Assembly: GCA_052437175.1 (NCBI GenBank)
Contig: JBQVOK010000001.1
Location: forward strand, 496,001-560,000
DNA length: 64,000 bases
Reading direction: 5' to 3'
DNA from: JACVCJ01 sp052437175
GTDB lineage: Bacteria > Bacteroidota > Bacteroidia > CAIKAF01
Shown: one piece after another, positions 49,052 to 57,595 of the stretch
Layout: the number at the start of each line of letters is the position of its first letter
How positions within the stretch are numbered: position 1 is the first letter of the stretch
The notes under the pieces: model-generated
What the model was told of the DNA's origin: nothing
The model's input: the letters and a program-made list of their open reading frames with translations, nothing else
Database searches by the model: none
Translations under genes and position numbers: made by a program

Positions 49052-49555
49052 TTAGATGTGTATACGTAATTCTGGCGGACGAAAAGAGGCGCTGGTTTTT
49101 TTAATGGAAAAAACACTGAAATACGGTATGCGCGTCGCTTCTTCAATAAATTGACGCATGGATATACTAAGTGTATCGCTGAGCGCATACACCGAAAAGT
49201 TGGTATCAGCCGGGTACTTGCCTTTACCGCCCGCACAGGAACGGAACTCCTTTTTAAGTTTCTTTTCTATGTCATCTTTTACACATACCAGGCGTGGCTT
49301 GCCGTCTTCGCCGGTATCTTCCTTCACTACGTCGTACATGTCGCCCTGGTACTCAAATTCGTGGGATTCTATCCAGGAAACCTCGTTCAGTATATTGCCT
49401 GAAAAAGTTTGTACAGGTAGTTCCTGCCAGTGTTCGCGCAGCCATTTTTTAAACTGCCTTTTAAAGTTGAGCTGTTTCTGCCGTGCCAGTGCCGGGGCTG
49501 CTGTCCACTGAAAGGGCAGCAGCACAAGCAGGAATATGGCCAGCCCTTTTCTCAA
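49052..49555 (-). CDS. Unknown small exported protein
   Basis: 167 residues with a Sec signal peptide (MRKGLAIFLLVLLPF, cleavage near ALA-R). The mature part is charged, with two Cys (VCVKDDIE and FRSCAGGKG) that could form a disulfide. I do not recognise the family. Its start overlaps the rpe stop by 4 bases (ATGA) and it is followed by a TonB-dependent receptor gene, so it may be a periplasmic helper of that receptor; that is inference from position only. Confidence 0.6.
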   Translation of the reverse strand: MRKGLAIFLLVLLPFQWTAAPALARQKQLNFKRQFKKWLREHWQELPVQTFSGNILNEVSWIESHEFEYQGDMYDVVKEDTGEDGKPRLVCVKDDIEKKLKKEFRSCAGGKGKYPADTNFSVYALSDTLSISMRQFIEEATRIPYFSVFSIKKTSASFRPPELRIHI

Positions 49556-50202
49556 GCGGCTTTGATGCGTTTAATGGCTTCCTGCGGGTCTTCGGCCTTA
49601 AATACATAGTTGCCGGCCACCAGGGCATCGGCGCCCAGGCGTACGAGTTCGGGGGCGTTCTTATCGTTCACGCCGCCGTCGATCTCGATCCAGCATTGCG
49701 GGTTTTGTGCATTGCGCAGGGCATTCAGTTCTTCCAGGCGGGCATAGGTGTTCTCAATAAAACTTTGTCCGCCGAAGCCCGGGTTTACGCTCATCAGCAG
49801 GATCATGTCCGCATCTTTGATGATGTCTTTGAGAATATGCACCGGAGTACCCGGGTTAATAGCCACGCCGGCTTTGGCTCCGGCTTTGTGTATGGCCTGT
49901 ATGCTGCGGTGTATATGGCGGTCGGCCTCCCAGTGTATGGTAAGCATTCCGGCGCCTTTTTCCACGAATTCGTCCACGTATTTCAGCGGCTCTTCGATCA
50001 TCAGGTGTACGTCCAGCATCTTGGTAGCGTGTTTTTTCAGGGCTTCCATCACCGGGAACCCGAAGGAAATGTTCGGTACAAAACGTCCGTCCATAATATC
50101 TACGTGGAACCAGTCGGCCTCACTCTGGTTAATCATTTCAATATCAGCGCCCAGCCGGGCGAAATCTGCCGATAATACCGAAGGTGCAATAAAACGTGCC
50201 AT
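49552..50202 (-). CDS. rpe: Ribulose-phosphate 3-epimerase
   Basis: About 216-residue TIM barrel of the pentose phosphate pathway. The N-terminus IAPSVLSADFARL, HVDIMDGRFVPNISFG, LDVHLMIEEP, MSVNPGFGGQSFI and EIDGGVNDKNAP cover the metal ligands and catalytic Asp residues. ATG 50202 (MARFIAPS) is preferred; the GTG at 50217 would lie inside the promoter. TATATTTG ends only 4 bases upstream of the ATG, so the mRNA may be leaderless. Confidence 0.94.
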   Translation of the reverse strand: MARFIAPSVLSADFARLGADIEMINQSEADWFHVDIMDGRFVPNISFGFPVMEALKKHATKMLDVHLMIEEPLKYVDEFVEKGAGMLTIHWEADRHIHRSIQAIHKAGAKAGVAINPGTPVHILKDIIKDADMILLMSVNPGFGGQSFIENTYARLEELNALRNAQNPQCWIEIDGGVNDKNAPELVRLGADALVAGNYVFKAEDPQEAIKRIKAA

Positions 50203-50206
50203 CGTA

Positions 50207-50214
50207 CAAATATA
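50207..50214 (-). promoter_or_regulatory. -7 element of rpe
   Basis: TATATTTG on the - strand, exact TAnnTTTG, ending 4 bases before the ATG. No clear -33 TTG. Confidence 0.4.
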
Positions 50215-50392
50215 CACAGTAAAAATACATTACATACACCTCCTTGCCGTCGTATACAGGCCGGACAGCTTTTGTCTGAAACAGGCCCTGTCCTTGCTGA
50301 ATTATTAACAATGTGCCTGTAATTCTTTTCCGTTTTTTCCTATCCTTTTTGCGCCGGGGTTGTACTTTTATACAATTCAAAAAAAAGCTGAT

Positions 50393-51700
50393 ATGAGTAG
50401 TTTCATTGTGGAAGGAGGACATAAACTGAAGGGTGAGATTACCCCGCAGGGAGCCAAGAACGAAGCTTTACAGGTGCTCAGTGCCGTACTGCTGACCGGG
50501 GAAAAAGTGACCATTGCCAACATTCCGGATATACTGGATGTGAACAAACTGATCGATATCCTGGCCAATATGGGCGTAAAGGTCCGTAAAAGCGGCGATC
50601 ATACCTATGAGTTCCAGTCCGATGAAATTGACCTGGACTATATCTTTTCGCCGGCCTTTGTAGAAAAGGCGTCCAAGCTGCGAGGCTCGGTAATGCTGCT
50701 GGGGCCGCTGCTGGCCCGTTTCGGCCGTGGTTTTATACCCAAACCCGGCGGCGATAAGATCGGCCGCCGTCGCCTGGACACCCACTTTCTCGGGTTTAAA
50801 GACCTGGGCGCCGAATTTGAATACGACAACGATACGGAAAGCTTTACCGTAACCGCCAAAAAACTGGCCGGTGCCTATATCCACATGGACGAAATTTCGG
50901 TGACCGGTACGGCCAACATCGTAATGGCCGCCGTTATGGCCAAAGGTAAAACCGTAATATACAACGCGGCCTGTGAGCCCTATGTGCAGCAGCTGTGTAA
51001 AATGCTCAACGGTATGGGCGCCAAGATCAGCGGTATCGGTTCCAACCTGCTCATTATCGAAGGCGTAAGCGAGCTGGGTGGCGTAGAACACCGCATTCTG
51101 CCCGATATGATCGAGATCGGTTCCTTTATCGGCCTGGCCGCTATGACGCAGAGCGAGATCACGATCAAGAACGTAAGCTTCGAGAACCTGGGCATCATTC
51201 CCAAAGTGTTCGAACGCCTGGGCATCAGCATGGTGCATACCAATGACGACATTATTATCCCGCAGCAGAAATCCTATGCCATCGATACCTTTATCGACGG
51301 TTCTATACTTACCGTGTACGATGCCCCCTGGCCCGGCTTTACGCCCGACCTCATGAGTATTGTGCTGGTAGTGGCCACCCAGGCCGAAGGCAGTGTGCTC
51401 ATCCATCAGAAAATGTTCGAAAGCCGCCTGTTCTTTGTAGATAAACTCATCGATATGGGCGCCAAGATCATCCTGTGTGATCCGCACCGCGCCACCGTGA
51501 TCGGTATCGACCGCAAGTATCCGCTGCGCGGTATTACCATGAGTTCGCCGGATATCCGCGCCGGTGTGGCCCTGCTTATTGCGGCCCTTTCGGCCGAAGG
51601 AAAAAGTACGATTCACAGCGTGGACCAGATCGACCGGGGGTACGAGCGTATCGACGAACGCCTGAACGCCATCGGTGCCAAGATCACCCGTGTGAAATAA
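50393..51700 (+). CDS. murA: UDP-N-acetylglucosamine 1-carboxyvinyltransferase (Asp-type active site)
   Basis: About 435-residue enzyme of the first committed peptidoglycan step. GAKNEALQVL at the N-terminus carries the catalytic Lys-Asn, LRGSVMLLGPLLARFG and the loop PGGDKIGRRRLD follow. The residue equivalent to E. coli Cys115 is Asp121 (GAT at 50753-50755), which prevents alkylation by fosfomycin. ATG 50393 (MSSFIVEGG) fits the family; an in-frame start at 50360 adds 11 non-conserved residues. Divergent from rpe. Confidence 0.95.
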   Translation: MSSFIVEGGHKLKGEITPQGAKNEALQVLSAVLLTGEKVTIANIPDILDVNKLIDILANMGVKVRKSGDHTYEFQSDEIDLDYIFSPAFVEKASKLRGSVMLLGPLLARFGRGFIPKPGGDKIGRRRLDTHFLGFKDLGAEFEYDNDTESFTVTAKKLAGAYIHMDEISVTGTANIVMAAVMAKGKTVIYNAACEPYVQQLCKMLNGMGAKISGIGSNLLIIEGVSELGGVEHRILPDMIEIGSFIGLAAMTQSEITIKNVSFENLGIIPKVFERLGISMVHTNDDIIIPQQKSYAIDTFIDGSILTVYDAPWPGFTPDLMSIVLVVATQAEGSVLIHQKMFESRLFFVDKLIDMGAKIILCDPHRATVIGIDRKYPLRGITMSSPDIRAGVALLIAALSAEGKSTIHSVDQIDRGYERIDERLNAIGAKITRVK

Positions 51701-51769
51701 GATACAAACGCTTTGTTATAGAGGGGAGAAGATCGTATGCAGGCAGCTGGTGTGTGCGCATTGCAGACA

Positions 51770-52318
51770 CTACTGCCGTATACGGTTCTCTAAAAAGTCG
51801 TGCAGTTCACTGCCGCGCAGGTTCTCGGCGATCACCTTACCTTCGCCGTCGATCAGGAAATTCATCGGGATGCGGTCTACGCCGTAAATACGGGCTGCCG
51901 GACTTTCCCAGCCTTTCAGGTCACACACATTGTATTCCCAGGCCAGATCGTCTTTCTGCATGGCATTCAGCCAGGCGTTGCGGTCTTCATCCAGCGACAC
52001 GGAATATACTTCAAATCCTTTGCCATCGCTGAACTGCTTATCCCGGAACTCCAGCCAGGCGCTTACCACATGCGGGTTTTCCTTGCGGCAGGGGCGGCAC
52101 CAGGCGGCCCAGAAGTCGATCAGCACCAGTTTGCCCCGCAGCTCGCTCAGGCTGCGTTCTTTGCCGTTCCGGTCGGGCAGGGCAATATCGGCCGCCAGGG
52201 CTCCTTTGGGCACCTTGCCCGCAGGCCGGTCAGACGGGCGCAGCTGCATATAGAGCACACTGCCTATGAAGGTTGCCAGGGCCAGGCCCAGCAGAATGTA
52301 ATTCGCGTATTTTTTCAC
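51770..52318 (-). CDS. TlpA-like membrane-anchored thioredoxin, GTG start
   Basis: 182 residues. The N-terminal signal anchor starts at GTG 52318 (VKKYANYILLG), then a thioredoxin/TlpA domain with WCRPC active site and cis-Pro in DRIPMNFLI. It is similar to the thioredoxin domain of the 2847 gene (IDFWAxWCRPCRxENP shared) but lacks the N-terminal DUF4369-like part. A TAGCTTTG element ends 4 bases before the GTG, suggesting a leaderless transcript. It is divergent from grpE. Confidence 0.85.
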   Translation of the reverse strand: MKKYANYILLGLALATFIGSVLYMQLRPSDRPAGKVPKGALAADIALPDRNGKERSLSELRGKLVLIDFWAAWCRPCRKENPHVVSAWLEFRDKQFSDGKGFEVYSVSLDEDRNAWLNAMQKDDLAWEYNVCDLKGWESPAARIYGVDRIPMNFLIDGEGKVIAENLRGSELHDFLENRIRQ

Positions 52319-52322
52319 ACTG

Positions 52323-52330
52323 CAAAGCTA
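52323..52330 (-). promoter_or_regulatory. -7 element of the TlpA-like gene
   Basis: TAGCTTTG on the - strand, exact TAnnTTTG, 4 bases before the GTG start. Confidence 0.4.
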
Positions 52331-52421
52331 TAGGTTCCCCGGCAAAAGTAAAAGAGCCGGGGACGAATTCCGGATTTCGTTGTCAATTTGTCAGTAACGT
52401 ATGAATTGGTAAGGATTTTGC

Positions 52422-52441
52422 TTCCATTATCGGAAATGGAA
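52422..52441 (+). other. Inverted repeat over the grpE start
   Basis: TTCCATT (52422-52428) and AATGGAA (52435-52441), perfect 7-bp arms whose right arm takes in the first base of the grpE ATG. It could fold in mRNA and limit initiation at low temperature, or be a protein site; it is not a CIRCE element. Confidence 0.35.
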
Positions 52442-53001
52442 TGAACGTAATGAACGAAGAGCAAAAAAATACAGGGGAAACCGAAATGAACGAAGCCTCG
52501 GAACAACAGGAGAACAACGTGCAGGAACAGGCCACCACTGCCGCCGCTGCAGAGGCCGGACCGGATTATGCCTCCATGTACCAGGAAATGAACGATAAGT
52601 TCTTACGCTTGTATGCCGATTTTGAGAACCTGAAAAAAAGAACGGCACGCGAACGCCTGGATTATGTCAAAACGGCAGGTCAGGACGTGTTTCTTGCCAT
52701 TTTGCCGGTTCTGGATGACCTGGACCGGGCCGAGAAATCCATCGACAGTGCCACCGACGTACAGGCCCTGCGCGAAGGGGTGGACCTGATCTTTAAAAAA
52801 ATGCGTAACGTATTGCAGTCCAAAGGTCTGGCAGAAATGCCGGTTATGGGCGAAGACTTTAACCCCGATATACACGACGCCATTGCCCAGATCCCGGCAC
52901 CAGCCGCGGAAATGAAAGGAAAGATCATCGACTGTGCCGAAAAAGGATATACCCTGAACGGCGCCGTGATCCGTGTACCTAAAGTAGTGGTGGGCCAATA
53001 A
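52441..53001 (+). CDS. grpE: Nucleotide exchange factor GrpE
   Basis: 186 residues: an acidic disordered N-terminus (about 1-45), a long coiled-coil helix (DKFLRLYADFENLKKRTARER) and a C-terminal beta domain ending GYTLNGAVIRVPKVVVG, the GrpE signature. It releases ADP from DnaK. ATG 52441 is the first in frame; ATG 52450 is also possible. It is followed 16 bases later by dnaJ, forming a chaperone operon. dnaK is not in the window. Confidence 0.95.
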   Translation: MNVMNEEQKNTGETEMNEASEQQENNVQEQATTAAAAEAGPDYASMYQEMNDKFLRLYADFENLKKRTARERLDYVKTAGQDVFLAILPVLDDLDRAEKSIDSATDVQALREGVDLIFKKMRNVLQSKGLAEMPVMGEDFNPDIHDAIAQIPAPAAEMKGKIIDCAEKGYTLNGAVIRVPKVVVGQ

Positions 53002-53017
53002 TCACAGCAGAACCTAT

Positions 53018-54166
53018 ATGGCAAAAAGAGATTATTATGAAGTGCTCGAGGTAGCGAAAACCGCCTCGGCCGACGAAATAAAAAAGGCATACCGTAAAAA
53101 GGCCATCCAGTACCACCCGGATAAAAACCCCGGCGATAAGGTGGCTGAAGAAAAATTCAAGGAAGCGGCCGAAGCCTACGAAGTACTCAGCGACCCCGAT
53201 AAAAAAGCCCGTTACGACCGTTTTGGTCACCAGGGCGTAGGCGGGGCTGCGGGTAACGGCGGCGGATTCAGCGGCCAGGGAATGAATATGGACGATATCT
53301 TCGAACATTTCGGAGATATTTTCGGCGACGCTTTCGGTTTCGGAGGCGGTTCCCGCCAGCGCGGCCGCCAGGTGAACCGCGGTTCCAATATCCGTATCAA
53401 GGTAAAACTTACCCTGGAAGAAATTGCCACCGGGGTTACCAAAAAGATCAAGATCAACAAGAACGTCAGCTGCGACGCCTGTCACGGTACGGGTGCCAAA
53501 AGCGGTAAAGCCACCACCTGCTCTACCTGTCACGGCCAGGGAACGGTTATGCAGATCACCCAGACCTTCCTGGGCCGTATGCAAACCTCTTCGCCCTGTC
53601 CTACCTGCGGCGGTACCGGAAGCATGATCACCGACAAGTGTACCAAATGTTATGGCGACGGCGTGGTGCGCGGCGAAGAACTGCTCGAACTGAAAATACC
53701 CGCCGGCGTAGGCGAAGGCATGCAGCTGAACGTGGCCGGGAAAGGCAATATGGGCGCCCGCGGCGGCGTGCCCGGCGACCTGTACATCGTGATCGAAGAG
53801 CAGGAGCACGAGCACTTTATGCGCGACAACGAGAACATTTACTTTAACCTGAACGTAAACTTTGCCGATGCGGCCCTGGGAACCGAAGTGGAGATCCCGA
53901 CGCTTACCGGTAAAGCCAAAATAAAAATACCGGCCGGCACGCAAAGCGGAAAAGTGTTTAAACTGAAAGGTAAAGGTCTGCCTTCGATGCAGGGCTACCG
54001 CCAGGGCGACCAGTTTGTGACCGTTTACGTATATACACCACAGAACCTCAGCAAGGAAGAAAAACAGCTGCTGGAAAAGATCCGCACCTCGGCAAATTTT
54101 CAGCCCGGTGCCGAGTCCGCCAAAGGCAACAGCTTTTTCAACCGGATGAAAGATATGTTTGAATAA
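53018..54166 (+). CDS. dnaJ: Chaperone DnaJ
   Basis: 382 residues. J domain with HPD in YHPDKNPGD (residues about 33-35), a Gly/Phe-rich linker (about 75-115), four CxxCxGxG zinc repeats (CDACHGTG, CSTCHGQG, CPTCGGTG, CTKCYGDG) and the C-terminal substrate domain. Full type I DnaJ. It is co-transcribed with grpE upstream and rsmD 2 bases downstream. Confidence 0.97.
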   Translation: MAKRDYYEVLEVAKTASADEIKKAYRKKAIQYHPDKNPGDKVAEEKFKEAAEAYEVLSDPDKKARYDRFGHQGVGGAAGNGGGFSGQGMNMDDIFEHFGDIFGDAFGFGGGSRQRGRQVNRGSNIRIKVKLTLEEIATGVTKKIKINKNVSCDACHGTGAKSGKATTCSTCHGQGTVMQITQTFLGRMQTSSPCPTCGGTGSMITDKCTKCYGDGVVRGEELLELKIPAGVGEGMQLNVAGKGNMGARGGVPGDLYIVIEEQEHEHFMRDNENIYFNLNVNFADAALGTEVEIPTLTGKAKIKIPAGTQSGKVFKLKGKGLPSMQGYRQGDQFVTVYVYTPQNLSKEEKQLLEKIRTSANFQPGAESAKGNSFFNRMKDMFE

Positions 54167-54168
54167 CC

Positions 54169-54714
54169 ATGCGCATTATAACCGGAAGTCTCAAAGGACG
54201 CAGACTCGAACTGCCCAAAAACCTGAAAGCCAGGCCCACGACCGATTTTGCAAAGACCGGTCTGTTCAACGTATTGCAGAACCTGGTAGAATTTAACGGG
54301 CTGAAAGTCCTGGACCTTTTTGCAGGTACCGGTTCCATCAGTTTTGAGTTTGTGTCGCGGGGAGCTTCTTCTGTGACTTCGGTTGATATAGAGCCGGCGC
54401 ATTGCAAGGCCATACAGCAGAATGCCGACCGCCTGGAACTGAAACAGATGCGTGTACTGCGCAGGGATGTGTTCGCTTTCCTGGAATCGCCGGGGGCAAA
54501 ATTCGACCTGGTATTTGCCGATCCGCCCTACGATATGAGCGGGGCCGAGCAGCTGCCGGACATGGTGCTGCAGAACGGCCTGCTGAGCGAAGGCGGATGG
54601 TTTGTGCTGGAACACAGCAGCCGGGTAAGCTATGAAGAGCATCCGCACTGGAACCAGACCCGTAAATACGGTAGTGTGGCTTTCAGTTTCTTTACCCTGG
54701 AAGAAGAACTCTGA
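54169..54714 (+). CDS. rsmD: 16S rRNA (guanine-966-N2)-methyltransferase
   Basis: 181 residues. N-terminal MRIITGSLKGRRLELP is the family start; FAKTGLFNVLQ, the SAM motif VLDLFAGTGSISFE and the catalytic DPPY (FADPPYD) identify RsmD, which methylates G966 of 16S rRNA. It starts 2 bases after the dnaJ stop. Confidence 0.94.
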   Translation: MRIITGSLKGRRLELPKNLKARPTTDFAKTGLFNVLQNLVEFNGLKVLDLFAGTGSISFEFVSRGASSVTSVDIEPAHCKAIQQNADRLELKQMRVLRRDVFAFLESPGAKFDLVFADPPYDMSGAEQLPDMVLQNGLLSEGGWFVLEHSSRVSYEEHPHWNQTRKYGSVAFSFFTLEEEL

Positions 54715-54882
54715 ACACCAGTATCCGAAAAATATTTAGTCAGTATATAGATCCGTATGTAATGTTCGCATGGCATACGGATTTTTTATTCGTATACGAA
54801 TGAGCTGCATGCCGCAGGAGCGGGCGGACTTTCTGCAGGAACAGGGCGTAAATAAAATTGTATGGTGTAATGATGAGGAAAG

Positions 54883-54978
54883 ATAGATTACGTTAGGACC
54901 AGCCCAGAAACCTTGCTTACGTAATTGTTAGTTTATGAAAAACAAAAATCAATGCTCTGGTCCTAAGTTGTAATCTAT
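54883..54978. repeat. Long imperfect inverted repeat, possible small RNA or mobile-element remnant
   Basis: ATAGATTA (54883-54890) pairs with TAATCTAT (54971-54978) and TTAGGACCAG (54893-54902) pairs with CTGGTCCTAA (54957-54966); a C-G and a G-U pair join them, with two bulged bases. About 20 pairs close a 54-base loop that contains the palindrome TTACGTAA (54917-54924). Confidence 0.5.
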
Positions 54979-55055
54979 TGTTTGGTGAAGCAAATGTAGT
55001 AATATTTAAAATATGTTAATGCATAGTAGCGCTAAAAACACAAAAAAAGAACATG

Positions 55056-55088
55056 AAATTCGTCGAAACGATTCGACGAATTTTTTTT
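55056..55088 (+). terminator. Strong intrinsic terminator with no gene directly upstream
   Basis: AAATTCGTCGAA (55056-55067), loop ACGA, TTCGACGAATTT (55072-55083), T-run 55081-55088. A perfect 12-bp stem. rsmD ends 340 bases upstream, so it may end a small RNA that includes the palindrome at 54883. Confidence 0.8.
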
Positions 55089-55341
55089 GTCTCCGTACAA
55101 TAAATGGGCCTGTGATGCTTTGTACAATACAGGTCTGAGCCATTCATATACGAAAAATGGAACGGAATCACCTCTCTGGCAGGGCAGAAGCCTGCCTGCT
55201 TTTATGGTCTGTTTTTTATCCCGGGAATAATTACGGAATTGAATCCATGATTTTTGCATATATGCCGGGAAACAGCACAGGGATAAAGATTCCCCGCAAA
55301 AAAACGTATTCTATTATTTTGATAGAGTATTTCGGCCGGGA

Positions 55342-55372
55342 ACAAAAAAAACGGCCCCGGAAAGAGGCCGTT
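55342..55372 (-). terminator. Intrinsic terminator after serA
   Basis: AACGGCC (55350-55356) and GGCCGTT (55366-55372) form a 7-bp stem; on the - strand it is followed by a T-run (A-run 55344-55351 on +). Confidence 0.8.
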
Positions 55373-55400
55373 GTAGCATATACTAAAATGAATGCGTCTT

Positions 55401-56363
55401 TTATAAAGCGGCGGCAACCAGGGTGGCCAGTTCAATACCGATGCGTTCCTGTGCCTCGCGGGTACTGCCTCCGATATGTGGTGTTGCGCTTACCCGCGGG
55501 TGTTTCAGCAGGGCTTCCATCGGGGTGGGTTCGTTCACGAATACGTCCAGGCAGGCAAAACCTACCTTACCGCTGTCCAGTCCTTCCAGCAGGGCGTTCT
55601 CGTCGATCATACCGCCGCGGGCCGTATTTACCAGTACTACGCCGGTCTTCATCATATCGATCTCTTCCCGGCCGATGAGCGGTTTGCCGTCTTTGGTACC
55701 CGGTACGTGCAGGGTAATAAAATCGCTTTTGCGGAATACTTCTTCCAGGGCTACCGTCTTGTATTCGATGCTGAAGGTATCGTCGGTATGGAAAAAGTCC
55801 AGCTCCAGGGTTACTTCGTTTACGCCGGGGTCAAAGGGCAGCACGTTCATTCCCAGGCCCAGGGCCATCGTGGCGGTGCTCTGCCCGATACGTCCGAAGC
55901 CGATGATGCCCAGGGTTTTGCCTTTCAGTTCAAAACCGTTGGAATAGACCTTTTTCAGGTCATTGAATTTCGTAGTGCCATGCAGGGGCATTTCGCGGGC
56001 GGCCTCACCGATAAAACGGCTCACCCCGAAAAGGTGGGCAAATACGAGTTCGGCCACACTCTGCGACGAAGCGCCCGGTGTGTTCAGTACGGTCTTTCCC
56101 TGTTCGCGGGCATAGGCCACGTCGATGTTGTCCATACCCACACCGGCACGGCCGATGATGTCCAGGCTTTCGCAGGCATCGATAATATCTTTGCGTACTT
56201 TGGTGGCGCTGCGCACCAGCAGGGCTTTTACCTGTTTATCGTTGATAAAGGCGGCCAGTTCATCCTGGGCTACTTTATCGGTAAGTACGGTGTGTCCTTC
56301 TTTTTCGAGGATGGCTTTTCCGGCAGCATCAATACCGTCGTTGGCTAAAATGATCTTTCCCAT
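55401..56363 (-). CDS. serA: D-3-phosphoglycerate dehydrogenase, short form
   Basis: 320-residue NAD-dependent 2-hydroxyacid dehydrogenase, first step of serine synthesis. NAD motif GIIGFGRIGQ, catalytic Arg/Glu/His regions (VNTARGGMIDENAL, NEPTPMEALL and PHIGGST). It lacks the C-terminal ACT and ASB domains, so it is the short type without serine feedback through an ACT domain. It starts 10 bases after the serC stop, so the two form a serine operon. Confidence 0.92.
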   Translation of the reverse strand: MGKIILANDGIDAAGKAILEKEGHTVLTDKVAQDELAAFINDKQVKALLVRSATKVRKDIIDACESLDIIGRAGVGMDNIDVAYAREQGKTVLNTPGASSQSVAELVFAHLFGVSRFIGEAAREMPLHGTTKFNDLKKVYSNGFELKGKTLGIIGFGRIGQSTATMALGLGMNVLPFDPGVNEVTLELDFFHTDDTFSIEYKTVALEEVFRKSDFITLHVPGTKDGKPLIGREEIDMMKTGVVLVNTARGGMIDENALLEGLDSGKVGFACLDVFVNEPTPMEALLKHPRVSATPHIGGSTREAQERIGIELATLVAAAL

Positions 56364-56373
56364 GCTGTGTGGT

Positions 56374-57450
56374 CTATCCGAATTTTACGGCAAATTCTTT
56401 CATTACCGAAGTGAGTACTTTTACGCTTTCGAGCGGCAGGGCATTGTACATGCTGGCGCGGTATCCGCCTACGCTGCGGTGGCCCTTCAGCTGACTGATA
56501 TTGGCTTCTTTGATCATGGCGGCAAAATGTTCATCCAGTTCGGGCTTTGTCAGCACAAAGGTGGCGTTCATCCAGCTGCGGTCTTCGGGGTTGGCGGTAC
56601 CTTTGAACATCGGGTTGCCGTCTACTTCGGCATAAAATGTTTCCTGCTTTTCGCGGTTCACTTTTTCCATCTGTTCCAGTCCGCCGTTGTTCTTGAGCCA
56701 CAGCAGGGTAAGGTACGATACGTAAATAGCGAACACAGGCGGTGTATTGTACATACTGTCGCCTTTTATATGTACCTGGTAGTCGAGCATGGTGGGCAGG
56801 GTACGACCCGTTTTGCCCAGCAGCTCTTTACGTACCACCACCAGGGTGGTGCCTGCAGGACCCATGTTTTTCTGTGCGCCGGCATAGATCAGTCCGAAAC
56901 GGCTGAAATCCATACGGCGGCTGAAAATATCCGAGCTCATATCACAAACCAGCGTAGCCGCAGTTTCGGGGAACGTGTGGTATTGGGTACCGAAAATGGT
57001 GTTGTTGCTGGTAATATGCAGGTAGTCGATGTCTGCGGGAATATCGTATTCTTTAGGAATATACGTAAAGTTCTCTTCCTCGCTGCTGGCCAGTACTTTG
57101 GTGTTTCCTACCAGTTTGGCCTCCTTAATGGCGCGGCGGGCCCACTCTCCGGTATTCACATAAGCGGCGGTACCGTTCTGCGGAAGCAGGTTCAGGGGAA
57201 CCATGTAGAACTGCGTGCTGGCGCCGCCCTGCAGGAAAAGTACTTCGTACTCGTTTGCAGAAAGGCCCATGAGTTCCAGCACCAGGGCGCGGGCTTCGGC
57301 CATTACGCGCTCAAAACTTGCGCTGCGGTGCGAGATCTCCAGGAGCGAAAGGTCCAGGTTGTCAAAGTTCAATACGGCTTCAGAGGCCTGTTTCAGTACT
57401 TCTTGCGGTAAAATTCCCGGTCCGGCCGAGAAATTGTGCACTTTTGCCAT
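56374..57450 (-). CDS. serC: Phosphoserine aminotransferase
   Basis: 358-residue PLP enzyme of serine synthesis. N-terminal VHNFSAGPGILP, FLQGGAST, the PLP Lys in YAGAQKNMGPAGTTLVVV, and C-terminal HRSVGGYRASMYNAL are SerC signatures. It converts 3-phosphohydroxypyruvate to phosphoserine. First gene of the serC-serA pair; divergent from rlmI. Confidence 0.95.
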   Translation of the reverse strand: MAKVHNFSAGPGILPQEVLKQASEAVLNFDNLDLSLLEISHRSASFERVMAEARALVLELMGLSANEYEVLFLQGGASTQFYMVPLNLLPQNGTAAYVNTGEWARRAIKEAKLVGNTKVLASSEEENFTYIPKEYDIPADIDYLHITSNNTIFGTQYHTFPETAATLVCDMSSDIFSRRMDFSRFGLIYAGAQKNMGPAGTTLVVVRKELLGKTGRTLPTMLDYQVHIKGDSMYNTPPVFAIYVSYLTLLWLKNNGGLEQMEKVNREKQETFYAEVDGNPMFKGTANPEDRSWMNATFVLTKPELDEHFAAMIKEANISQLKGHRSVGGYRASMYNALPLESVKVLTSVMKEFAVKFG

Positions 57451-57578
57451 GATTTTGCAGGTAAATGATTCGGGTACGAAGCTACTAAAAACCTTTGACG
57501 CAGCCCCCTGTTTTTTATAAGAATTATCAACGCCTTAACCTGAATTTAAGGCCTTGCGGCATAGCTGCATGATTTAGC

Positions 57579-57586
57579 TATCTTTG
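57579..57586 (+). promoter_or_regulatory. -7 element of rlmI
   Basis: TATCTTTG, an exact TAnnTTTG, ending 9 bases before the ATG. A TTG at 57554-57556 is 22 bases upstream, slightly long for a -33 element. Confidence 0.45.
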
Positions 57587-57595
57587 CGCTTCTTT

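Larger units (their letters stand above)
54715..55400. other. 686-base AT-rich gene-free region
   Basis: I see no convincing protein gene in any frame. It holds a 96-base imperfect palindrome (54883-54978), a strong intrinsic terminator (55056-55088), a weaker pair AATGGGCCTGT / ACAGG-x5-GCCATT around 55105-55147, and the serA terminator on the - strand (55342-55372). It is more AT-rich than the flanking operons. Confidence 0.6.

Noticed and set aside
52319..52440. CIRCE/HrcA site upstream of grpE-dnaJ
   Set aside because: No TTAGCACTC-N9-GAGTGCTAA-like repeat; only a different 7-bp inverted repeat over the start codon.
54883..54978. Insertion sequence ends
   Set aside because: No transposase gene and no target duplication were seen; a MITE-like remnant remains possible but is not claimed.
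54860..54990. Resemblance to RNase P RNA (GAGGAAAG, later CAGAAACC)
   Set aside because: The conserved core of RNase P RNA and its long-range pairings are absent; only short words match.
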